A stretch of DNA of 5,572 nucleotides from Bacteroidales bacterium (GTDB lineage: Bacteria > Bacteroidota > Bacteroidia > Bacteroidales > UBA3824), in NCBI GenBank assembly GCA_017543645.1, contig JAFYFR010000132.1, positions 1 through 5,572 on the forward strand. The letters run 5' to 3'. A program made the translations under genes and the position numbers. Below are positions 1 through 5,572 of the stretch, one piece after another (the first letter of the stretch is position 1; the number at the start of each line of letters is the position of its first letter). The notes under the pieces were generated by a model, which was given only the letters and a program-made list of their open reading frames with translations, searched no databases and had not been told where the DNA came from.

Positions 1-648
1 AAAATGAAACGCATGGCGGCAATGATACACCGCGAGGCGTTCAACCTCGACTTCCAGTTCAAAAACATATTTGCCGCAGCCGAAATTGAGGCGGGAGAAA
101 TTCAGCCCATAGTATCGGTGGTAAACATCGACGAGATGCTCGCCGGACTTATGCAGCAGTACTCTCGCGAAATAGCCATCCGCAAGCTCACCGCCAACCT
201 CGAGAAAGAGAACGACGACGGCTCAGTACTCCTGTTCAAGACCGACGGCGACAAGCTCACAGTGGTGCTGTCGAACCTGATTTGCAACGCCATCAACTTC
301 AACCGACAAGGCAAGAAACTAACCGTCAAATACGGACGCACAGCCGACAACCAGTTAAAAATCAGTGTTATCGACCAAGGTCTCGGTATCTCGGAGGAAA
401 ACCGCAAAATAATATTCGACCGTTTCAAACGCTTGGACAACGGCATCAACTCTATCAACAGAGGACACGGTCTCGGGCTCTCTATCAACAAAGCATATAT
501 CGACCTGCTCGAGGGCAAACTGCTTGTCGAAAGCAAAGAGAACGAAGGATCTACCTTCACGGTAATCCTCCCTGAATCTACAATATTGAGCAACGACTAT
601 TCTGAAGAAGGTAACGAAGTATTTTTTGGTGACGAGGAGATATTCTAA
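1..648 (+). CDS. Sensor histidine kinase, C-terminal part (5' end outside window)
   Basis: This is the ATP-binding half of a two-component sensor kinase, which phosphorylates a conserved His and passes the phosphate to a receiver Asp. The frame is open from base 1. Numbering from the Met at base 4, residues 1-35 look like the second helix of a HisKA dimerisation domain ending in EIEAGEI. The helix that should carry the phospho-acceptor His is therefore missing and must lie upstream, so the Met at base 4 is probably internal. Residues 80-195 are a HATPase_c domain: N-box around N91/N95/N98, G1 box DQGLGI (124-129), F-box near 137-141, and G2 box GHGLGL (154-159). The ATP-binding motifs look intact, so an active kinase is expected. 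The tail after about residue 195 is short and acidic. The stop lies 20 bp before cheD, which suggests co-transcription. It is an orthodox kinase, not CheA-like, because no P5/CheW-like domain follows the ATPase. The specific role is unknown. Confidence 0.9.
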   Translation, partial: KMKRMAAMIHREAFNLDFQFKNIFAAAEIEAGEIQPIVSVVNIDEMLAGLMQQYSREIAIRKLTANLEKENDDGSVLLFKTDGDKLTVVLSNLICNAINFNRQGKKLTVKYGRTADNQLKISVIDQGLGISEENRKIIFDRFKRLDNGINSINRGHGLGLSINKAYIDLLEGKLLVESKENEGSTFTVILPESTILSNDYSEEGNEVFFGDEEIF

Positions 649-668
649 GCCGCCGCAAACAACAAACT

Positions 669-1133
669 ATGACCAGACATTTTCTATATCCGTCCACGAT
701 GTTTGCATCGGCACAGCCCGCAGAGGTAACAACCATTCTCGGGTCATGCGTGGCCGTATGCTTCTGGGACAAATATCTCGGCATTGGAGGTATCAACCAC
801 TATATGCTGCCCACATGGAACGGCATGGAACTCGCATCGCCAAAATACGGCAACATCGCCATAGAGCGTCTGCTCGAACGCATGGAACAGCTCGGCGCAC
901 AAAAGAAAAACTTAGTAGCCAAGGTGTTCGGCGGAGGTGAGGTGATTTCGGTTTCCTCTGGAATTATGCACATAGGCGAACGCAATATTATGGTGGCGGA
1001 ACAAATTCTTTCCGAAATTGGAATCCCAATCATGAGCCGCAGCACTGGCGGACACAACGGACGTAAAATCATATACAACACTCATACGGGAGAGGTTCTC
1101 CAATGTTTTATCAAAAGCAATGTGAACAAATAA
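669..1133 (+). CDS. cheD: Chemoreceptor glutamine deamidase CheD
   Basis: CheD hydrolyses selected Gln side chains in chemoreceptors to Glu, which makes them available for methylation; in several bacteria it also binds CheC. The 154-residue protein has the usual family length. The motif TTILGSCVAV (21-30) carries the nucleophile Cys27, and INHYMLP (42-48) carries His44. With Thr21 these match the Thr21/Cys27/His44 triad I recall for Thermotoga maritima CheD, at the same numbers. The conserved KVFGGGE segment follows near residues 85-91, and a late STGGHNGR segment is also typical. The start at 669 is chosen because it places these motifs at canonical positions; there is no Shine-Dalgarno, only an A-rich CAAACAACAAACT upstream, as usual in Bacteroidota. 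The stop is 3 bp before cheB. No CheC and no receptor with a methyl-accepting domain is seen nearby, so its substrate is unclear. Confidence 0.96.
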   Translation: MTRHFLYPSTMFASAQPAEVTTILGSCVAVCFWDKYLGIGGINHYMLPTWNGMELASPKYGNIAIERLLERMEQLGAQKKNLVAKVFGGGEVISVSSGIMHIGERNIMVAEQILSEIGIPIMSRSTGGHNGRKIIYNTHTGEVLQCFIKSNVNK

Positions 1134-2216
<1,083 letters not shown>

Positions 2217-2219
2217 AAT

Positions 2220-2233
2220 TTTCGTATTTCGTA
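2220..2233. repeat. Two tandem copies of TTTCGTA
   Basis: TTTCGTA occurs twice head to tail just after the cheB stop, in the gap before the receiver gene. The same heptamer appears once more at 4981-4987, in the gap before hppA. It is short and lies in A/T-rich DNA, so it may have no function. Confidence 0.4.
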
Positions 2234-2261
2234 TTTTAGTTGTATTATTGCATAAAATTTG
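2227..2261 (+). promoter_or_regulatory. Weak candidate promoter for the receiver gene and the GAF/PAS gene
   Basis: The 73-bp gap at 2217-2289 is the only sizeable break between the first five genes and is clearly richer in A/T than the genes around it. Bacteroidota sigma-ABfr promoters usually have a -7 box TAnnTTTG and a -33 box TTTG. Here TAAAATTTG (2253-2261) resembles the -7 box with one extra base, and TTTCG (2227-2231) resembles a -33 box 22 bp before it. Transcription would then begin about 20 bases before the start codon at 2290. The match is imperfect; readthrough from cheB is also possible. No terminator-like hairpin is seen in this gap. Confidence 0.25.
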
Positions 2262-2289
2262 GCAACGATAATTATAATAAATGTAAAAA

Positions 2290-2655
2290 ATGAGTAAAGT
2301 ACTTATAGCCGACGACGTTTTTGCCAACCAGTTTCTCCTTGCATCGATGCTCGAGGAACTGTCAGTAGGTTTTAAGACAGTATCCAACGGACAGGAAGTT
2401 CTCAACGAACTCCCCAACGACAAATACGACATTGTCTTTATGGACATCGAGATGCCTGTGATGAACGGTATCGAGGCCACAAAGCAGATTAAAAGCGACT
2501 ACCGTTTCAAGGCTATTCCAGTTATTGCACTCACAGCTCACGACATCGACGAGTTTCAAGGCCAGTTCAACGAAGCCAATTTCGACAGCATTGTGGAAAA
2601 ACCTTTCACAATCGACAACATAGCCCAAGTGTTACAAAAATTCAACTTACAATAA
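2290..2655 (+). CDS. Stand-alone response regulator receiver (REC) protein
   Basis: The 121-residue protein is a single receiver domain with no output domain, so it would act by phosphorylation-dependent protein binding or as a phosphorelay intermediate. All key residues are present: acidic pair D8/D9, phospho-acceptor D52 in FMDIEMPVMNG, switch T82 in IALTAHD and K104 in EKPF. The wording of these motifs (MDIEMPVMNGIEA, IALTAH) resembles receivers found in hybrid histidine kinases and phosphorelays more than classical CheY. It is therefore not named cheY, although a CheY-like role cannot be excluded. The start at 2290 follows an A-rich run (GTAAAAA) without Shine-Dalgarno and lies just before the first beta strand. 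The next gene begins 3 bp after its stop, so the pair is very likely co-translated and functionally linked. Likely phosphodonors are the upstream kinase or a kinase elsewhere. Confidence 0.94.
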   Translation: MSKVLIADDVFANQFLLASMLEELSVGFKTVSNGQEVLNELPNDKYDIVFMDIEMPVMNGIEATKQIKSDYRFKAIPVIALTAHDIDEFQGQFNEANFDSIVEKPFTIDNIAQVLQKFNLQ

Positions 2656-2658
2656 AAT

Positions 2659-4941
2659 ATGAAAGCCGATACCCGATATAACGAAGCATTTTCCTACGCC
2701 CTGATGGGATTCCTCATCGGAACGGGACTGTTTGTCATAATATTATTCTTAGGTTTGGTATTCTTAGACCGTCCTATATCTTTCGAAATGTTAGTAGAAT
2801 TGTTCAGAGAGACCCCAGCCTTGTGGGTAACACTGACACTGCCATTTGTGATAGGAGGTTTCGGATACTATATCGGCAACGAGTTTTTCCGCAAAACCAA
2901 CGACCTGCGCAAAGACATCCGCAACGAACAGCAGAAATCTCGGCAGATTTTCGACTTCGTTGAAAAAATCCGTCTCGGACAGACCGACGCGCAGTACGAG
3001 ATACGCGAAGGCGACGAAATCGGCAAGGCACTTATCAACCTCCGCGACGAACTAAAGCGCAGCAAGGCAGAGGAGGACGCCCGTAAAAACGAGGACGAGC
3101 AACGCCACTGGATTACAGAAGGTATCGCAAAGTTCGGTGCCATCCTCCGTGAAAACATCGGCGACCTTGAGAAACTCTCCAACGAGGTTATCATGAACCT
3201 TGTAAAATACGTCAACGCGCAGCAGGCGGGTTTCTTCATTCTTGTTGACAACAACGGCGAAAAATATTTCAACATGACCGCGTCTTACGCCTACGGACGC
3301 ACCAAGTATCCTGACAAAAAAATCGAATGGGGCGAGGGTCTTGTGGGCGAGTGCGCCATCGAAAAAAAGACAATTTTTGTTCCCGAAGCAGCAAGAGACT
3401 ATGTGAAAATCACTTCGGGTCTCGGCAAGGCCAATCCTCGCACTTTAGTAATTGTACCACTAAAATTCAACGACGAAATTTACGGCGTAGTAGAAATTGC
3501 ATCGTTCATTGTATATCAACCATTTGAGATAGAATTTATCGAACGCGTTGCAGAATCAATCGCCTCCACTATATCAAACGTAAACATCAACCTCCGCACT
3601 GCACGCCTCCTCAAAGAGTCGCAAGAACAAGCCGAAATAATGGCTCACCAAGAGGAGGAGATGCGCAAAAACATGGACGCCCTCAAGCACATGCAGACCG
3701 AGGCGGCTAAGCAGAGCGAACAGTTTGTAAGCTTTACTAACTCGGTAAACCACACCATGATACGTGCCGAGTACAGCGTGGAAGGATACCTTCTCTACGC
3801 CAACTCAAAATTCCTCAGCAAATTAGGCTACGCCTCCGCCACAGAAATCGAAGGCAAACATATTTCAATGTTTATCAGCGACAAAGACAAGGCTTGGTTT
3901 AACGAACTTTGGCAAAACCTCGCCATCGGTGGCAAGCACTTCGAGGGCGACATGAAACACGTTACCAAAGCCGGCACTGATGTCTGGACTATGGCAACAT
4001 ACGTTTCGGTACGCGACCACAACCGCCGCCCTGTCAAAATCCTCTTCCTCGGTATCGACATCACCGACTCCAAGAAACAGAGCCTCGACTACAAAGGTCA
4101 AATTGACGCTCTCAACCGCTCAACCATGAAAGCTGAATACGGTCCAGACGGAAGAGTTTTGGAAATGAACCACAAACTTTCTGACGTTCTTCAGTTCACA
4201 ACAGAGGAACTCACCAAACGAACGATATTTAACTTCCTTTCGTCCAACGACTTAGACGAGTTCAAGATTATTTGGAAAAACATTATCAACGGCGTTCCGT
4301 TCGAAGGTCGCCACAAATGGTTCACCAAAACCGGTGAGGAACGCTGGTTTCAAGGCACTTACACCGTTGTACACGATATGTACGGCGAACCAGCCAAAAT
4401 CGTATTCATCGGCAACGATATCACCGAGCAGATCAGAGTGGAAGAAAAGAGCCGTATGCAGACCGAACTCCTCCGCGAACAGGAACAAAAACTGCAACAA
4501 AACCAGGTGGAACTCACCAAAAAACTAAGAGAGACTCGCGAGGAGATGAAGATGCAGTTCCGCGAAGTAGAAATAGTAAAAGAGCTTAACGACAAGACCC
4601 TTGAAGGTATGTTAGACGCAGTTGTTACCATCAATCAGGACAACAAGGTATCATTCTTCAATCGCGCCGCCGAAGAACTTTGGGGAGTTCAACGCGACAA
4701 TATTTTGGGTAAGGACATCTCGACATTGCTTCCTCCAGATGGTGCAACAGCCAACGAAAACTATCTCGGAAACTATTTCAAAGCCAAAGACTCTACTCTC
4801 GTGGCAAAACGTACCGAAGTGTTTATCGTGGACAAAAACGGCGAGCGCACCAACGTGCTTACAACCCTCTCCGAAGCTTCCACCGGCGAACGCTACACTC
4901 TTACTGCGTTTATACAGAAGATTGAGGTTGAATTGTTCTAA
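2659..4941 (+). CDS. Membrane sensor with HAMP-like linker, GAF and three PAS domains, no output domain
   Basis: The 760-residue protein is a probable cytoplasmic-facing signal sensor anchored in the inner membrane. Two membrane helices (about 13-36 and 53-73) are joined by a loop of only about 16 residues, so no periplasmic sensor domain exists. A HAMP-like stretch (about 75-140, with EGDEIGKAL) leads to a GAF domain (about 155-312; GEGLVGEC at 225-232, NDEIYGVVEIAS at 271-282). A Glu/Gln-rich coiled coil follows (315-355, with HQEEEMRKNM). Next are PAS1 (about 357-470) and PAS2 (478-590), similar to each other, both with a W...TY strand and ending DIT. A second coiled coil (590-645) precedes PAS3 (about 647-756), where the protein stops. 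There is no HisKA/HATPase, GGDEF, EAL, phosphatase or methyl-accepting hairpin domain. No heme, flavin or metal ligand can be assigned by eye. The start 3 bp after the receiver gene, in the string TAAAATATG, implies coupling and a shared pathway. The domain calls are secure; the ligand and output are unknown. Confidence 0.92.
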   Translation: MKADTRYNEAFSYALMGFLIGTGLFVIILFLGLVFLDRPISFEMLVELFRETPALWVTLTLPFVIGGFGYYIGNEFFRKTNDLRKDIRNEQQKSRQIFDFVEKIRLGQTDAQYEIREGDEIGKALINLRDELKRSKAEEDARKNEDEQRHWITEGIAKFGAILRENIGDLEKLSNEVIMNLVKYVNAQQAGFFILVDNNGEKYFNMTASYAYGRTKYPDKKIEWGEGLVGECAIEKKTIFVPEAARDYVKITSGLGKANPRTLVIVPLKFNDEIYGVVEIASFIVYQPFEIEFIERVAESIASTISNVNINLRTARLLKESQEQAEIMAHQEEEMRKNMDALKHMQTEAAKQSEQFVSFTNSVNHTMIRAEYSVEGYLLYANSKFLSKLGYASATEIEGKHISMFISDKDKAWFNELWQNLAIGGKHFEGDMKHVTKAGTDVWTMATYVSVRDHNRRPVKILFLGIDITDSKKQSLDYKGQIDALNRSTMKAEYGPDGRVLEMNHKLSDVLQFTTEELTKRTIFNFLSSNDLDEFKIIWKNIINGVPFEGRHKWFTKTGEERWFQGTYTVVHDMYGEPAKIVFIGNDITEQIRVEEKSRMQTELLREQEQKLQQNQVELTKKLRETREEMKMQFREVEIVKELNDKTLEGMLDAVVTINQDNKVSFFNRAAEELWGVQRDNILGKDISTLLPPDGATANENYLGNYFKAKDSTLVAKRTEVFIVDKNGERTNVLTTLSEASTGERYTLTAFIQKIEVELF

Positions 4942-4952
4942 GCGATAAAATA

Positions 4953-4970
4953 TTTGATTTTTTTATCAAA
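4953..4970 (+). terminator. Weak candidate terminator after the GAF/PAS gene
   Basis: TTTGAT (4953-4958) and ATCAAA (4965-4970) can pair around a six-T loop, 11 bp after the stop. An alternative pairing, GATAAAA (4944-4950) with TTTTATC (4961-4967), uses overlapping bases. Both stems are A/T-dominated and no G/C-rich stem with a trailing U-run is seen, so intrinsic termination here is uncertain. Confidence 0.25.
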
Positions 4971-4976
4971 AGTAGT

Positions 4977-4994
4977 TATTTTTCGTAAAAAATA
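4977..4994. repeat. A/T-only inverted repeat with CGTA loop
   Basis: TATTTTT (4977-4983) and AAAAATA (4988-4994) are perfect complements around CGTA. As RNA the stem would be weak. It lies between the GAF/PAS gene and hppA and could add to termination on either strand, or be chance in A/T-rich DNA. Confidence 0.3.
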
Positions 4995-5004
4995 GATTTT
5001 CCGC

Positions 5005-5034
5005 TTTACTTTTACAGAAAAATATAGTATTTTG
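5005..5034 (+). promoter_or_regulatory. Weak candidate promoter for hppA
   Basis: The 178-bp gap 4942-5119 is strongly A/T-rich and separates hppA from the signalling genes, so hppA probably has its own promoter here. TATTTTG (5028-5034) resembles the Bacteroidota -7 box TAnnTTTG but is one base short, and TTTAC (5005-5009) is a poor -33 box about 23 bp upstream. Initiation here would leave a leader of roughly 75-80 bases. I see no riboswitch-like structure in that leader. Confidence 0.2.
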
Positions 5035-5119
5035 TAAGGTGTAAAGGTAGTATTAAAATAATAATTATACCACTGATTATCAACTAAATATATTTTTTAA
5101 TTTTAAAACACCTAATATT

Positions 5120-5572
5120 ATGGATACTATATTTTGGCTTGTTCCTGCGGCGTCGCTGCTTGCGCTGTCGTTTGCTTTCATCTTCTTTAAACAGATGATG
5201 AAAGAGGACGAGGGAACAGATTTGATGAAAAAAATTGCGCTCCATGTTCGCAAAGGCGCAATGGCCTACCTCAAACAGCAGTACAAGGTAGTAACAATCG
5301 TTTTTGTGGTTTTGGCTGCCATTTTTGCCATTATGTCGGTCTTTGACTTGCAAAACGGCTGGGTTTGGTTTGCATTCCTTACGGGCGGATTCTTCTCTGG
5401 TCTTGCCGGATTTTTTGGAATGAAAACTGCCACTTACGCTTCTGTACGTACAGCCAACGCTGCTCGTAAAAGTCTCAACAGCGGACTTAAAGTTGCCTTC
5501 CGCTCTGGTGCGGTGATGGGCTTAACCGTTGTGGGTCTTGCATTGTTTGATGTAGCAGTTTGGTTTTTGGTG
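5120..5572 (+). CDS. hppA: Membrane-bound ion-translocating pyrophosphatase, N-terminal part (3' end outside window)
   Basis: Membrane pyrophosphatases hydrolyse PPi and use the energy to pump H+ and/or Na+ out of the cytoplasm; family members from Bacteroides are known to pump Na+ and H+. The 151 residues seen, open to the last base, carry family features: an N-terminal membrane helix (about 3-23), then EGTDLMKKIA and VRKGAMAYLKQQY (31-55), helix 2 (57-75), the glycine-rich GGFFSGLAGFFGMKTATYAS (89-108) followed by RTANAAR, and AFRSGAVMGL (126-135). The PPi-binding DxxxD motifs and the residues that set K+ dependence and ion specificity lie beyond the window, so the pumped ion cannot be read here. 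About 700 residues would be expected in full. The start at 5120 places the first helix at the N-terminus and follows an A/T-rich stretch with no Shine-Dalgarno. No functional link to the signalling genes is apparent. Confidence 0.95.
   Translation, partial: MDTIFWLVPAASLLALSFAFIFFKQMMKEDEGTDLMKKIALHVRKGAMAYLKQQYKVVTIVFVVLAAIFAIMSVFDLQNGWVWFAFLTGGFFSGLAGFFGMKTATYASVRTANAARKSLNSGLKVAFRSGAVMGLTVVGLALFDVAVWFLV

Noticed and set aside
102..593. Open frame on the - strand opposite the histidine kinase (163 codons)
   Set aside because: Translation is rich in Ser/Arg/Leu with no family features, and the opposite strand encodes a clear HATPase domain.
933..938. GGAGGT, a perfect Shine-Dalgarno-like string
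   Set aside because: It encodes the conserved FGGGEV segment of CheD, and no start codon of a supported gene follows at a suitable distance.
626..940. Open + strand frame overlapping the kinase end and cheD
   Set aside because: Out of frame with cheD, Arg/His-rich translation without domain features; cheD explains the region.
2868..3275. Open frame on the - strand opposite the GAF/PAS gene, with several similar ones further along
   Set aside because: Ser/Arg-rich low-quality translations antisense to continuous GAF/PAS coding sequence; no independent evidence for a gene.
4942..5119. Possible remnant of a lost output domain or a small gene after the GAF/PAS protein
   Set aside because: The stretch is strongly A/T-rich with frequent stops, and no frame gives recognisable residues; it reads as ordinary intergenic DNA.

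Overview
The window looks like chromosomal DNA of a Bacteroidota bacterium, probably of the order Bacteroidales. Three things point that way. The partial gene at the right end reads like the membrane pyrophosphatases I know from Bacteroidales. The GAF/coiled-coil part of the large sensor is of a type common in that phylum. The start codons follow A/T-rich stretches and none has a Shine-Dalgarno sequence. This assignment rests on recognition, not on a search.

Layout, all on the + strand: (1) 1-648, the C-terminal part of a sensor histidine kinase whose N-terminus lies upstream of the window; (2) 669-1133, cheD, a receptor glutamine deamidase; (3) 1137-2216, cheB, a response-regulator methylesterase; (4) a 73-bp A/T-rich gap that may hold a promoter; (5) 2290-2655, a stand-alone receiver-domain protein; (6) 2659-4941, a 760-residue membrane protein with a HAMP-like linker, one GAF domain, three PAS domains and two coiled coils, but no recognisable output domain; (7) 4942-5119, an A/T-rich gap with weak hairpins and a possible promoter; (8) 5120 to the window end, the first 151 residues of hppA, a membrane ion-pumping pyrophosphatase, probably a separate unit.

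The first five genes look like one signalling locus. Its main point of interest is that it carries the receptor-modification enzymes of chemotaxis (CheD and CheB, both with intact catalytic residues) next to an orthodox histidine kinase, a single-domain response regulator and a transmitter-less GAF/PAS membrane protein. No CheA, CheW, CheR or methyl-accepting receptor is visible here. A reasonable inference is that the GAF/PAS protein, whose PAS pair resembles those of chemoreceptors and whose coiled coils are rich in Glu/Gln, is the receptor-like partner of CheB and CheD. The sequence alone does not prove this.
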